A DNA stretch of 64,000 bases from CALBGR01 sp964499935 (GCA_964499935.1 CAZCMS010000001.1:434001-498000); one strand, 5' to 3'; shown: positions 46,092-54,865, counted from the first letter of the stretch. Program-made: numbers and translations. Notes: generated by a model from the letters alone, not told the origin.

Positions 46092-46583
46092 TTAAAGCTC
46101 TGGACGTTCAACAGGGATAGCGAGTAGTGTGGCGTGACCATACTTCTCTGATAGCTCAGCGTCTCTCCACATTCGCACTTCATCTTCAGCTTGCACAACA
46201 CCTTCGGGATTGAAGTTGTTAGCGCTTGCTGTAGTTGCCTTAAGTTGGATCATCGACTGGCCAATGTGTGCTCTTTCGTCTTCTCGTACCATAGCATTTG
46301 CTACTGTATCTGACGGACCGATAGAGAAAGATTGAAAGGCAATATCTTTGCCTTGAGGGCCTTTTGATAGCTCTCTGTCTATATCTTTATCCATTGCCTC
46401 AAGGTTCTGAGTAGCACTTACATTAGCGACGTCACCAGCTGTTTTTATGCTGATAATCCCAGCGCTGGCAGCTGCAGCAATAGTAGCGACACCGACAATT
46501 TTAGTCGCCTTCTTTACGCGTTCGCCAAGCGGTGTCCAGACTATCTCGTTTGATCGACTTCGTGATTTATGTGATGTAGTCAT
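46092..46583 (-). CDS. Membrane-anchored hypothetical protein
   Basis: This 163-residue protein has a basic N-terminal tail (SHKSRSRSNE), one moderately hydrophobic helix (IVGVATIAAAASAGIISI) and a polar domain of about 110 residues without cysteines. I do not recognise it. It converges on leuS, with eight bases between the stops. Confidence 0.55.
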   Translation of the reverse strand: MTTSHKSRSRSNEIVWTPLGERVKKATKIVGVATIAAAASAGIISIKTAGDVANVSATQNLEAMDKDIDRELSKGPQGKDIAFQSFSIGPSDTVANAMVREDERAHIGQSMIQLKATTASANNFNPEGVVQAEDEVRMWRDAELSEKYGHATLLAIPVERPEL

Positions 46584-46729
46584 AATCTTAAATATTCCTT
46601 AAATTTGACTTGTGTGCATCATATCATAAGTATGCGAATATGTCAACATTTACTTGTATTTGAGAAGTGAATCTGCTACAATACCCTGTAACTTATAGAA
46701 AATCATAAGCATAAAACAAGGAGTTAATC

Positions 46730-46888
46730 TTGGGTAAACCAAAGAAACGAACCAGCCCACGACGTACCGGTACTCGCCGAAGTCATTTAGTATTGAAGCT
46801 TGCACGAGCAGTCAACGCAAAGTCACCTGTTAAGGCATTCACTACTCAAAAACAGAGTGCTAAAAAGCAAACTACAAACGCAAAATAA
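46730..46888 (+). CDS. rpmF: Ribosomal protein bL32
   Basis: This 52-residue basic protein begins GKPKKRTSPRRTGTRRSHLVLKLA, the N-terminal pattern of bL32 (PKKRTS...RR.H). It starts with TTG; AAGGAG at 46718-46723 is six bases upstream and fixes the start. The zinc-binding cysteines of some L32 proteins are absent, making this the zinc-independent form. A TACAAT box lies near 46676. It is followed 39 bases later by nusB. Confidence 0.85.
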   Translation: MGKPKKRTSPRRTGTRRSHLVLKLARAVNAKSPVKAFTTQKQSAKKQTTNAK

Positions 46889-46927
46889 GCTATACTATAG
46901 CTACTACTAAACGGATTTTTTAACAAT

Positions 46928-47401
46928 ATGGCATCTAATCGTCACCTTGGTCGCATCATCGCGTTACAAACGCTATACGAGCATGATTTTCGTGTGAGTG
47001 CTGATGACGCAAGTTTTCGTCTTGAAAAAGCGCTGAAACGAAACATTGATCGATACAAGACTACTGTTGACGATACGCCCTTTGTTGAGCGTTTAGTGAC
47101 TGGTGTTATCAAGCACCAAAAAGAATTAGACGATTTTTTACAACCAATTGCACCGGAATGGCCGATTGATCAGATATCTCGTATGGATCGTGTTGTTCTA
47201 CGGATGGGATTGTACGAGCTAAAGTATGAGCCCGATACTCCGCCAAAGGTTATTATTAATGAAGCTGTCGAGCTTGCGAAAGCCTTTGGGGGGGATAATT
47301 CATCAAAATTTATTAATGGTGTATTAGGTACTGCCTATCGCCAGCTGCACGGTATCTCGGATGACAAAGTGTCCGATCCAGCAGCAAAAAAGGAGGCGTA
47401 A
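46928..47401 (+). CDS. nusB: Transcription antitermination factor NusB
   Basis: NusB binds boxA RNA with ribosomal protein S10 in rRNA transcription antitermination. This 157-residue all-helical protein shows RIIALQTLYEHDF at the N-terminus, FVERLVTGVIKHQKELDDFL, and the C-terminal signature ISRMDRVVLRMGLYEL...PPKVIINEAVELAKAFGGDNSSKFINGVLG. It runs straight into the Nudix gene, whose ribosome-binding site lies inside its last codons. Confidence 0.95.
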   Translation: MASNRHLGRIIALQTLYEHDFRVSADDASFRLEKALKRNIDRYKTTVDDTPFVERLVTGVIKHQKELDDFLQPIAPEWPIDQISRMDRVVLRMGLYELKYEPDTPPKVIINEAVELAKAFGGDNSSKFINGVLGTAYRQLHGISDDKVSDPAAKKEA

Positions 47402-47408
47402 AACGCCT

Positions 47409-47909
47409 ATGAAGCGACCAAAGCCAATGCAGGGATTTAAAAAATTCTTGCCACGACGACGACCACCAATTGAAGAAGTCGTAAAAGAAACCACCTCTGG
47501 TGGCATTGTATTTCGACGTAACGCCAAAACAAACCAGCTTGAAATTCTACTTATTCAAGACGCCAAAAATCGGTGGACTGTGCCGAAGGGACACGTAGAA
47601 GAAGGCGAAGAGCCACGCCAAACAGCAGAACGCGAAATTCGCGAAGAAACAGGGCTACAGGAAATGAAAGTTATGAACTGGCTTGGTAAGGTGAATTTCA
47701 GGTATCGGCGTACTCACACATTGGTGCTAATGACGATGCACATTTATCTCGTGCAAGGCCTGGGAGATACAGATAAGTTAAACCCAGAGGACTGGCTCAC
47801 TGACATTAAATGGATGCCAGCAGCGGAGGCTGTCGACAGTATTGCCTACGAAGATATCGGTAAACTTATATTATTAGGCATGAAGAAGATACGAAAGAGT
47901 GGACTATAA
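47409..47909 (+). CDS. Nudix hydrolase
   Basis: This 166-residue pyrophosphohydrolase has the Nudix box GHVEEGEEPRQTAEREIREE plus TGL (GX5EX7REUXEEXGU) complete. It has a basic N-terminus (KRPKPMQGFKKFLPRRRPP) and a globular domain like diadenosine-polyphosphate hydrolases, with SGGIVFRRNAKTNQLEILLIQD and WTVPKGHVEEG. The ATG at 47409 is chosen because AGGAGG at 47392-47397 precedes it; an upstream in-frame start lies within nusB. The substrate is unknown; nucleotide clean-up or Ap4A are the usual guesses. Confidence 0.88.
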   Translation: MKRPKPMQGFKKFLPRRRPPIEEVVKETTSGGIVFRRNAKTNQLEILLIQDAKNRWTVPKGHVEEGEEPRQTAEREIREETGLQEMKVMNWLGKVNFRYRRTHTLVLMTMHIYLVQGLGDTDKLNPEDWLTDIKWMPAAEAVDSIAYEDIGKLILLGMKKIRKSGL

Positions 47910-47924
47910 CCAAGGCAAAAATCG

Positions 47925-48638
47925 ATGCAAGATTACAGTAAATACAGTACATTTGCGAAAGAACAGTTACAAGTAGAGTTTAAAGACATACAATTGCTGG
48001 TGACAGCATTTACTCATCGCTCCTATCTCAATGAACATAAAAAAAGTGTTAAAGAACACAATGAAAGACTCGAATTTCTGGGTGATGCTGTTCTAGAGTT
48101 AGTAGTAACAGAATATCTCTACAAAAATTACGATGAGCCAGAAGGTATTTTGACAAACTGGCGAAGTGCGTTAGTGCGCACAGAGAGTATTAGTGCAGCT
48201 GCTGCAAAATTTGAATTTGAGCCTTTGTTGCGATTGAGCCGGGGTGAGAAGCAGGGTACACCACGTGCTCGTGCACAAATTCTGGCGAATAGTTACGAGG
48301 CCGTTGTCGGTGCGATATATCTTGATAAAGGCTACGAGGTTGCAAAACAATTTATAGAGAGAAGCATACTCAGTACGCTGGCCACTATTCTAGAAACAGG
48401 CTCATGGATGGACCCCAAGTCACATTTACAGGAGCAGGCGCAAAGTGTGGAAGGTTTCACTCCTGTATATCGCGTTTTGGACGAGCAAGGACCTGACCAC
48501 GAAAAAGAGTTTCGTATTGGAGTGTTTGTTAACGACAACCTCATTGGCGAAGGGGTAGGTCCAAGCAAGCAAGCTGCTCAGCAGAAAGCAGCACAGGCAG
48601 CACTGCTTACGTACAAAGCTCCAAAGAAGAATGTCTAG
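47925..48638 (+). CDS. rnc: Ribonuclease III
   Basis: RNase III cleaves double-stranded RNA in rRNA processing. Seen: the signature HNERLEFLGDAVLELVVTEYLY, the second acidic cluster EAVVGAIYLDKGYEVA and the C-terminal double-stranded RNA-binding domain (DPKSHLQEQAQSVEGFTPVYRV...GEGVGPSKQAAQQKAAQAAL). At 237 residues the length is normal. It lies 15 bases downstream of the Nudix gene and is probably part of the nusB operon. Confidence 0.96.
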   Translation: MQDYSKYSTFAKEQLQVEFKDIQLLVTAFTHRSYLNEHKKSVKEHNERLEFLGDAVLELVVTEYLYKNYDEPEGILTNWRSALVRTESISAAAAKFEFEPLLRLSRGEKQGTPRARAQILANSYEAVVGAIYLDKGYEVAKQFIERSILSTLATILETGSWMDPKSHLQEQAQSVEGFTPVYRVLDEQGPDHEKEFRIGVFVNDNLIGEGVGPSKQAAQQKAAQAALLTYKAPKKNV

Positions 48639-48653
48639 TTTTTTAAGTCATGC

Positions 48654-48682
48654 TTGACAACAGAGGCGCTTATCTGTAGAAT
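48654..48682 (+). promoter_or_regulatory. Sigma-70 promoter of rpsP
   Basis: TTGACA (48654-48659), a 17-base spacer and TAGAAT (48677-48682), about 55 bases before the rpsP start. Confidence 0.7.
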
Positions 48683-48736
48683 TATACGTAACTTAGTATT
48701 TAGTAACATCTAATTGAAAGTGAGTTTTAACTAAAC

Positions 48737-49129
48737 ATGTTAAGTATTCGTATGCAACGAACCGGTCGTAAAGGTCATGCAATGTTCCGCGTGGTGGTTC
48801 AGGATTCTCGTCTAACACCTACTAGTGGCAAGGTAGTGGCTTTGCTCGGAAACTATGATCCGCACAGCAAGACCGCAAACATCGTGAAAGATAAAGCAGA
48901 ATTTTATCTTAAGAATGGTGCGCAGCCATCAGATCGTGCTGCTCGTATCCTTGAGTCAGAAGGTGTAAAAATGCCTGCATGGTTTGTAAAGGCTGCCGAA
49001 AAGAAGCGTGCAACACGTAACCCAGATAAACTACGCAAGAACCAAGAACCAGTAGCTGAAGAGCCTTCGAGCGAAGCTGGTGCAGATGCTTCTGTACCAG
49101 AAGCAGCCGAAGTAGAAACTGAAGCTTAG
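48737..49129 (+). CDS. rpsP: Ribosomal protein bS16
   Basis: This 130-residue protein has a bS16 core of about 85 residues (LSIRMQRTGRKGHAMFRVVVQDSR, KVVALLGNYDPHSK, AEFYLKNGAQPSDRAARIL) followed by an acidic Ala/Glu-rich tail of about 25 residues, longer than in most bacteria. It is followed by khpA and, after 1.4 kb, trmD, so the usual rpsP-khpA-rimM-trmD order is only partly kept and rimM is missing from this stretch. Confidence 0.93.
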   Translation: MLSIRMQRTGRKGHAMFRVVVQDSRLTPTSGKVVALLGNYDPHSKTANIVKDKAEFYLKNGAQPSDRAARILESEGVKMPAWFVKAAEKKRATRNPDKLRKNQEPVAEEPSSEAGADASVPEAAEVETEA

Positions 49130-49242
49130 ATTTGTCTATAACATATAGCTATTAAGTAAGAATTAATTTTTACTATGATATATCCTACACGTAATGGGGT
49201 AGGCTTTGCTATAATGGAATGGTTACTTAAAGGAGGAACGAC

Positions 49243-49629
49243 ATGAGCAGTAGTATTGACCAGCAATTTGTTGAGTATATCGTAAAGTCACTTGTTGGTA
49301 AGCCCGATGCAGTTACAATCGAGCGACGTATTGACGAAAAGGGAGTATTACTTGAATTAACGGTAGACCCGGAAGATCTAGGGCGAGTAATTGGTAAGAG
49401 AGGCGCCACAGCACAAAGTCTTCGTACATTACTACGAGCACTTGGCACCAAAAACGACGCACGCTACAACTTAAAGATTGTAGACGTGAGCGATGGGCAG
49501 GCTCCTGTTAGTAACAATGATGCTTCTGATAATACAGTAGCAGACGACGACAGTGATGATACAACGACCCCAAGTATTGCAGATAAAACTCGACAAGAGC
49601 TTGCAGAACTTGATGATCTTGATGTATAG
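49243..49629 (+). CDS. khpA: KH-domain RNA-binding protein KhpA
   Basis: This 128-residue protein has a single KH domain: LELTVDPEDLGRVIGKRGATAQSLRTLLRALG carries the GxxG loop as IGKRG. The C-terminal ~40 residues are acidic and probably disordered. KhpA binds small RNAs and mRNAs and is normally encoded next to rpsP, as here. TATAAT lies near 49211 and AAAGGAGGAACGAC upstream of the ATG is one of the strongest ribosome-binding sites in the window. Confidence 0.9.
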   Translation: MSSSIDQQFVEYIVKSLVGKPDAVTIERRIDEKGVLLELTVDPEDLGRVIGKRGATAQSLRTLLRALGTKNDARYNLKIVDVSDGQAPVSNNDASDNTVADDDSDDTTTPSIADKTRQELAELDDLDV

Positions 49630-49727
49630 TATCTTCTAGTCGATACAAAACGACAAAATCAAAAACAAACACGTAAGATAGCTCATTGCGAGCCAATTTG
49701 ATTCATCAGATTGGGAGCTTTATGTGA

Positions 49728-49756
49728 AAAGACCTCATGTTTATCATGAGGTCTTT
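49728..49756. terminator. Bidirectional terminator between convergent genes
   Basis: A perfect 12-pair stem AAAGACCTCATG / CATGAGGTCTTT with a five-base loop lies between khpA (plus) and an Arg-rich protein gene (minus). The flanking A and T runs suit termination from both sides. Confidence 0.85.
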
Positions 49757-49784
49757 GTGGTTTATAGGGCTGAAAAGTAAATAG

Positions 49785-50360
49785 TTATTTCTTGCGTTTT
49801 TTTCCTTTTGCATGTGATTTTTGTAATCGCTGTGCGCGACGCTCGAGTTCTGCGCTTACTCTCATCCCTAATTTTCGGTCAGGCTTTGAGGTTTGCGATG
49901 GCTCACTCGCATTCGTGATTGATTCTTGGGCACGTTCGCGTAATCGTCGTGCGGTAGTTTCGGGTGAAATATGAGGCCTTCTTCCTTTGCCTTGTTGCGC
50001 TTGTTGTACGCGACGTTGGAAATTACTATTCGCTTCTTTGAGTGATCTGCGAGGGCGTTCTGGGACTTGGCCCGATCCTTCAGTTTTTATAAGTGAATCT
50101 TGCGCACGCTGTGCTAGTGGCAAGACATGTGGTGTAGAGACACGGCTTCTCCTAGCTCGAACAGGGTCACGCATTGCACGTACAGTCTCTATAGTCGGCC
50201 CATTGGATACATATTCTCTTGTTTCTGCCTCCAGAAGTGTAGCAGTAGCGTTGCCTGTGTCTTCGGTGTGTTGTTGGGGTGTATCTTGAGGTGCACCTTC
50301 TGTGTCATCGGGCGTAGTGTTTTGCATGTCTGCTGAAAACAGTGTATTTGGATTATTCAC
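49785..50360 (-). CDS. Arg-rich low-complexity protein
   Basis: This 191-residue protein is dominated by Arg, Gln, Glu and Ser, with repeated RAQ(E/D)S and RRL phrases (LAQRAQDSLIKTEGS; LRERAQESITNASE; ELERRAQRLQK) and a C-terminal KGKKRKK. It is probably largely disordered or coiled. It has no membrane segment and is not recognised. The start is GTG at 50360; TATAAT on the minus strand (50369-50374) ends eight bases before it, supporting a leaderless mRNA. A nucleic-acid-binding role is a guess from the basic tail. Confidence 0.6.
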   Translation of the reverse strand: MNNPNTLFSADMQNTTPDDTEGAPQDTPQQHTEDTGNATATLLEAETREYVSNGPTIETVRAMRDPVRARRSRVSTPHVLPLAQRAQDSLIKTEGSGQVPERPRRSLKEANSNFQRRVQQAQQGKGRRPHISPETTARRLRERAQESITNASEPSQTSKPDRKLGMRVSAELERRAQRLQKSHAKGKKRKK

Positions 50361-50424
50361 AATGTATAATTATAGCACAAAAGCTAATAAAACACAATTA
50401 ACTTTTTCTTAAATCCTGTACAAT

Positions 50425-50540
50425 GCCGTACATGTTTTACGGATGCAACGACACACAGTAACAGAGGGCGTGTGGACTACGTCCGATTGTAGGGAAGTTA
50501 CAGCGCAATAGAATAGCTACTAGCGCAAATAGTAAATGTA
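50425..50540 (+). other. Possible structured RNA upstream of trmD
   Basis: The 198-base gap before trmD contains TACAAT (50419-50424) and then segments able to pair: CCGTA/TACGG, CACAC with GTGTG, GTAAC with GTTAC and a GGAC-TAC-GTCC hairpin. CACAC/GTGTG and GTAAC/GTTAC interleave, which would form a pseudoknot. The trmD promoter (TATAAT 50544-50549) lies after it, so if transcribed it is a separate RNA. No known class fits. Confidence 0.3.
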
Positions 50541-50558
50541 TGCTATAATATAAAGATA

Positions 50559-51221
50559 ATGAAAATACAAATTATTACTCTATTTCCCGAGATGTTCGAC
50601 GGCGTGTTAGGCAATTCAATGCTCTGGAAAGCGCAAGAACAAGGCGCAGTAGAGTACGAAACGATCAACTTGCGAGAGTTTGGACTCGGTCCACGCAAGC
50701 AAGTTGATGACACTCCGTACGGTGGAGGTGATGGCATGCTGCTACGTATAGAGCCACTAGTGGCAGCTATAGAATATGCAAAAAAGAATGACCCTGAAGC
50801 CCAAGTATTTCTACCTACACCACGAGGTAAACAATATAAACAGTCTGTAGCTAAACGGCTGGCAGCTCAAAACAAGGGTATGATTATCGTTTGTCCACGG
50901 TATGAAGGGTACGACGAGAGAATCACTCAGTGGGTAGACGAACAATTCTGTATAGGAAATTACGTACTGACAGGTGGTGAAATTCCAGCAATGGTATTGA
51001 TTGATAGTGTCGTGAGACTCCTACCGGGTGTCTTGGGTGGCGAGACTAGTGCAGAAATTGAATCTTTCCAGCAGGATGATGAAAATATAGAGTTCCCACA
51101 ATATACTCGACCAGAGTTATTTCAAGATATGACGGTACCAAAAGTGCTATTAAGTGGTCATCATGCAGAAATTGATAAGTGGCGTAGCCAAATGTCAGAT
51201 AATTTACAGAGTGAACAATAA
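50559..51221 (+). CDS. trmD: tRNA (guanine-37-N1)-methyltransferase
   Basis: TrmD methylates G37 next to the anticodon to prevent frameshifting, using S-adenosylmethionine bound in a trefoil knot. Seen: IITLFPEMFDGVLGNSML, LSPLVAA-equivalent RIEPLVAAIEYA, CPRYEGYDERITQWVDEQFCIGNYVLTGGEIPAMVLIDSVVRLLPGVLG and PQYTRPELF. At 220 residues it is slightly short at the C-terminus. TATAAT (50544-50549) ends nine bases before the ATG, so the mRNA is likely leaderless. Confidence 0.95.
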   Translation: MKIQIITLFPEMFDGVLGNSMLWKAQEQGAVEYETINLREFGLGPRKQVDDTPYGGGDGMLLRIEPLVAAIEYAKKNDPEAQVFLPTPRGKQYKQSVAKRLAAQNKGMIIVCPRYEGYDERITQWVDEQFCIGNYVLTGGEIPAMVLIDSVVRLLPGVLGGETSAEIESFQQDDENIEFPQYTRPELFQDMTVPKVLLSGHHAEIDKWRSQMSDNLQSEQ

Positions 51222-51242
51222 AGATAGTAGTAAGGTTAGTTC

Positions 51243-52427
51243 ATGAATCTTCAGCAACACGAATTACCGAAAGAAATTTTCACAAACCCAGAAGATCGCT
51301 CTGTGCTTGTTACTCCTGAGGTAAATGTGTTTATTCCGGGTCTCCCGCAGGCTTTTGATACGGTAGATAGAGCATATGCCGATGATCCTGAGCAGTATTT
51401 TAAGAATATGATAGAATTCGCATTTTCCTTTCGCTCCACAGAAGGCTCGGATGTTACTTGCTCGCTGTACGCAAAAGATGGAGGCGCATTAGATGAGCTG
51501 CTTGTTGTTGTGGCGCCTTTTTCGGACTCGGAAATGAGAGGCAAGGCATCAGACTTGTATAAGTATAGCGTCGAAGGGTCTGGTGGTGGCCTACGAGGAA
51601 TGATACGGAAAGAAATTGCTGCACCAAATACAGCCAGCCAGACCATAAAATCTGTAACCGACCTTGAGCTTTTATATGCGATCGAGCAAGGTATGCCTGT
51701 ATTAACCCTTTACAGTCCTATGTCGTCTCGGGTATATAGCTCCGATGAAAGAAAGCGAATAAGACAAGGCGACTTTGGTCCGGCATCGCGTATTGTTAGT
51801 GAGGCAATTGACCAAGCGCAGATTAGGCTGCATGGAAAAGCAAGCGAAACACAGATTGATAAGATTAATGCTGCCGGTAGTTCACTGGGGGCTACCAATG
51901 TGGCTGCAGCAGCAGCTGGCATTGCTCATGCGGGTGACATGGAGGTGCGTAGCGCCCATTTGCAGGAACTAATTATGGGGCCAAAAAGTGTCTGTGATTT
52001 AGCTGGGCGATTTACGGTTAGGCAATTTGTGGGTGACGCTTCCACGGGTACGGACGAAGAGTTTTATGTTATACACGAGCCAATATCTCGCCAGATGGTC
52101 GACCAGGATGGTTCGGAGCTTATCGGAACAAATGCCAGAATGGTAAAAGGTATGAAGCCAACGTACATGCTCGGGTTAACACATCCAGAGCAAACGAGTC
52201 AGTATATTGCAGCTCTAGGAGATTACGGGGTGAGTACTCAAATTGCTCTGGCTGAAAATAGCGCATTAACTCATCAAACGCTCGAGTATTTACCTGATAA
52301 TGGCGAGCACGTAATGACGGTTCGTGCAAGTAGAGGCCAGCGTATAGGGCATATAATGAATGAGCATGTGGCGTTTTCTTCAATTTTAACTGCAATGAGT
52401 GTAATACAGGGAAGTAGGCGAGCATGA
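51243..52427 (+). CDS. Alpha/beta-hydrolase-like protein A
   Basis: This 394-residue soluble protein has the nucleophile elbow GSSLG (in NAAGSSLGATNVAAAAAG), the GxSxG of alpha/beta hydrolases, preceded by a strand MPVLTLYSPMSS, and a late histidine-containing segment (GQRIGHIMNEHVAF). I do not recognise a subfamily. The stop overlaps the start of the next gene by four bases (ATGA), and the two products share layout, so they look like a coupled pair of paralogues. There is no signal peptide, so the substrate is intracellular. Confidence 0.55.
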   Translation: MNLQQHELPKEIFTNPEDRSVLVTPEVNVFIPGLPQAFDTVDRAYADDPEQYFKNMIEFAFSFRSTEGSDVTCSLYAKDGGALDELLVVVAPFSDSEMRGKASDLYKYSVEGSGGGLRGMIRKEIAAPNTASQTIKSVTDLELLYAIEQGMPVLTLYSPMSSRVYSSDERKRIRQGDFGPASRIVSEAIDQAQIRLHGKASETQIDKINAAGSSLGATNVAAAAAGIAHAGDMEVRSAHLQELIMGPKSVCDLAGRFTVRQFVGDASTGTDEEFYVIHEPISRQMVDQDGSELIGTNARMVKGMKPTYMLGLTHPEQTSQYIAALGDYGVSTQIALAENSALTHQTLEYLPDNGEHVMTVRASRGQRIGHIMNEHVAFSSILTAMSVIQGSRRA

Positions 52428-53575
52428 ATACCAGAGAAGAACTAGTTGCAAACTTTTATCAAGGAGAGGGCTTGACGGCCGAATTATATGAGCTTATTGG
52501 TAGCGGTGAGATAGCCGTAGGAGGTATACAGTATAAGTACGATGGCGATGATCATGCATTTGACGGTTGTCAGGCGCAGCTTGAGGAAGTAGCGCAATCT
52601 ACGCGACTGGTTAGAACACCTCCTAGATCTTTTGTAATCTCTGAGGCAAATTTACATGCGCCACCCGATAACGCTATCCTGCACATCGCAACATACAGCT
52701 CTGGTATTCCTGGAAACGCAGGCAATGCCAGAGAGTTTGCAGCACAGGCTGCTAGATATCCAGACCTACGACATGTATACATAACTCCGCCGGGAATTGA
52801 ATCTTCTACACCTCTTACACAAAACGAAAGAAAATACGCTGCTGATACAGGGCGTTTTACATGGCAGGATAGGGACGGTAAAACAGTTCCTATGCCAACG
52901 TTCGAAAGTATGAACCAGGCGTTAGAGCAGGAAGGTATTCGTGTTACACGGATTGGTACAGATTCCTCGGGTGGCAACCATGCAATGGCGTTAGGATTGG
53001 CCATGCCAGAAGGTCAGCTATCGCATGTGTTTGCAAGTGAGCGCCCTGGGTTTGTTAATCTGAGTACGTTTGCAATTGCCAAAGCAATGCTTGTTGACGA
53101 GAATCTTAAAAATAGCAAAGAGAATCGAGCATTGGGTGGAAAATATGATCCAGAATGTCTGACCGATGAAATGACTGAAGACGCCAAAAAAGCGCTCGAA
53201 GCCGTGAAGGACACTCCAAGTATGAAGAAAGTGCTAGAGAGTAAAGTAGGGCACAAGGCAATAACTTTATGGGCAAATCTACATGCGTTACGACGTGGCC
53301 CAGATGACATAAAAGACCCTAAGGCTTTCGATACGAATGCATTTATACGTCAGCAAGTTGATGCGCGCTTAACGTTTGGTGTGGCAGAAAGAGATCCACT
53401 GTATAAAAGTCCTGACATGGCTCGATACGCAGCCCAAAGATTATTGCAAAGACTTATAGTGCCTTCGGGTAATGGTGATGTTGCTGCGGTTGTTATTCCT
53501 GAAATGACGCATGCGTATAATACGCATTTTCCAGGGCTGCATCACGCAATCAAGCGTGAAGCATTTGGTCTGTAG
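52424..53575 (+). CDS. Alpha/beta-hydrolase-like protein B
   Basis: This 383-residue soluble protein contains TDSSGGNHAMALGLAMPEG, a nucleophile-elbow-like segment, after ILHIATYSSGIPGNAGNAREFAAQAARYPDLRHVYITPPG, which reads like the early strands and oxyanion region of an alpha/beta hydrolase. A histidine in EMTHAYNTHFPGLHHAI could complete a triad. The family assignment is tentative. It is translationally coupled to the preceding gene (ATGA overlap). The next gene, tgt, is convergent and adjoins its stop directly. Confidence 0.5.
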   Translation: MNTREELVANFYQGEGLTAELYELIGSGEIAVGGIQYKYDGDDHAFDGCQAQLEEVAQSTRLVRTPPRSFVISEANLHAPPDNAILHIATYSSGIPGNAGNAREFAAQAARYPDLRHVYITPPGIESSTPLTQNERKYAADTGRFTWQDRDGKTVPMPTFESMNQALEQEGIRVTRIGTDSSGGNHAMALGLAMPEGQLSHVFASERPGFVNLSTFAIAKAMLVDENLKNSKENRALGGKYDPECLTDEMTEDAKKALEAVKDTPSMKKVLESKVGHKAITLWANLHALRRGPDDIKDPKAFDTNAFIRQQVDARLTFGVAERDPLYKSPDMARYAAQRLLQRLIVPSGNGDVAAVVIPEMTHAYNTHFPGLHHAIKREAFGL

Positions 53576-54802
53576 CTACCTCTGGTAGTAATTTGCGAGC
53601 CAGGTTTGCTTAAACTCAAAATATGTATTATCGAGAATGCTTTGACGAATATCGTCAACGAGTTTTACGATAAAGCGTTCATTGTGGATTGTGGCAAGCG
53701 TATAGCCGAGTAGCTCGTTCGCTTTAAATAGATGATGTAGATATGCTTTTGTATAATTTTTGGCAGTGTAAGAATCGCTGGTCTCGTCAACCGATGTAAA
53801 GTCATTTTTATATTTGGCATTGGTGATATTAATTCGACCATGTGGTGTATAAAATGCTCCATTACGTCCAACGCGAGCAGGGCTGACACAGTCAAAGGTG
53901 TCCGCACCGTTTTCTATGCAATCAAAAATATCATCAGGCTCACTAATGCCAAGCATGTGGCGTGGTTTACCCTCTGGAAGCTCTTCATTCATCCAGCGAA
54001 CGATCTCGCCTAAGTTCTCCTTGGTGAGTGCACCGCCGAGACCGAAACCATCAAAATTTTGTGCAGCAAGAAAACGAGCAGATTTACGGCGAAGATCTTC
54101 GTACTGCGCACCTTGAACTACACCGAACAAAGCCTGATACGGCTTATGTTCTCGCTCTGCTGTGAGACGTTGGTGTTCGGCGAGACTACGAAGAGCCCAC
54201 GGATGTGTACGGGTATCAAGAGAGGTAACTTGATAATTATAGTCATGATGAAGTGTAGTTAACTCATCAAATGCAAAAATAATATCTGCACCTATTGCAT
54301 GTTGGATTTGCATGGACTTTTCGGCAGTGAAACGATGTCTGCTGCCATCAAGGTGTGACTTAAACGTTACCCCATCGTCGTCAATCCACGCGAGCTTATC
54401 TTTTTTGGCAACTGGAGCGCTCGTATCATCACCACTCATGTCAATAACTTTCTTAAATCCAACACCTAGGCTCATAACCTGAAAGCCACCACTATCGGTA
54501 AATGTTGGTTTATTCCAGTTCATGAAGGCTCCGAGTCCTCCTGCAGCATCAAGTGTTTTAGGGCCGGGGCGCAAGTATAGATGGTAGGCATTGGCGAGCA
54601 CTGCTTGCGCACCGACATCTTGTAATTGTTCTGGCGTGAGCGCTTTTAGTGTTGCTTGTGTTCCAACAGGTATGAATGCTGGTGTTTGAATAACTCCATG
54701 TGGCGTTTGAATAGCGCCAACGCGTCCTAGCTTGCCCTCAAGTCGCTTTTGGACTGCAAACGAAAAAGTCTGCTGTTTCTGTGAAAATTTTTCTGTACTC
54801 AT
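53576..54802 (-). CDS. tgt: tRNA-guanine transglycosylase lacking its zinc cysteines
   Basis: Tgt exchanges guanine 34 for a queuine precursor in tRNAs for Asp, Asn, His and Tyr. Seen: PVGTQATLKALTPEQL, FTDSGGFQVMSLG with the general-acid Asp, GLGGALTKENLGEIV and FDCVSPARVGRNG with the nucleophile Asp. The zinc site, CxCxxC with a later His in other bacteria, here reads SDSYTA (Ser342, Ser344, Ala347) while the His of TIHNERF remains. At 408 residues it is somewhat longer than usual. No queuosine synthesis genes lie nearby, so the base may come from outside. Confidence 0.93.
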   Translation of the reverse strand: MSTEKFSQKQQTFSFAVQKRLEGKLGRVGAIQTPHGVIQTPAFIPVGTQATLKALTPEQLQDVGAQAVLANAYHLYLRPGPKTLDAAGGLGAFMNWNKPTFTDSGGFQVMSLGVGFKKVIDMSGDDTSAPVAKKDKLAWIDDDGVTFKSHLDGSRHRFTAEKSMQIQHAIGADIIFAFDELTTLHHDYNYQVTSLDTRTHPWALRSLAEHQRLTAEREHKPYQALFGVVQGAQYEDLRRKSARFLAAQNFDGFGLGGALTKENLGEIVRWMNEELPEGKPRHMLGISEPDDIFDCIENGADTFDCVSPARVGRNGAFYTPHGRINITNAKYKNDFTSVDETSDSYTAKNYTKAYLHHLFKANELLGYTLATIHNERFIVKLVDDIRQSILDNTYFEFKQTWLANYYQR

Positions 54803-54865
54803 CTCTTTGCATACAGTATAGCTTATTTGAGAAAATAGCGGGGTATTATATAATTGATATACATT

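Noticed and set aside
46081..46103. Short direct repeat taaagctctgg at the leuS end
   Set aside because: Two copies of about 11 bases between convergent stops; too short and isolated to mean more than a local slippage duplication.
49693..49725. Second hammerhead (CTGATGA on the minus strand near 49700)
   Set aside because: The core heptamer occurs, but no stem II followed by GAAA and no closing stem III are present.
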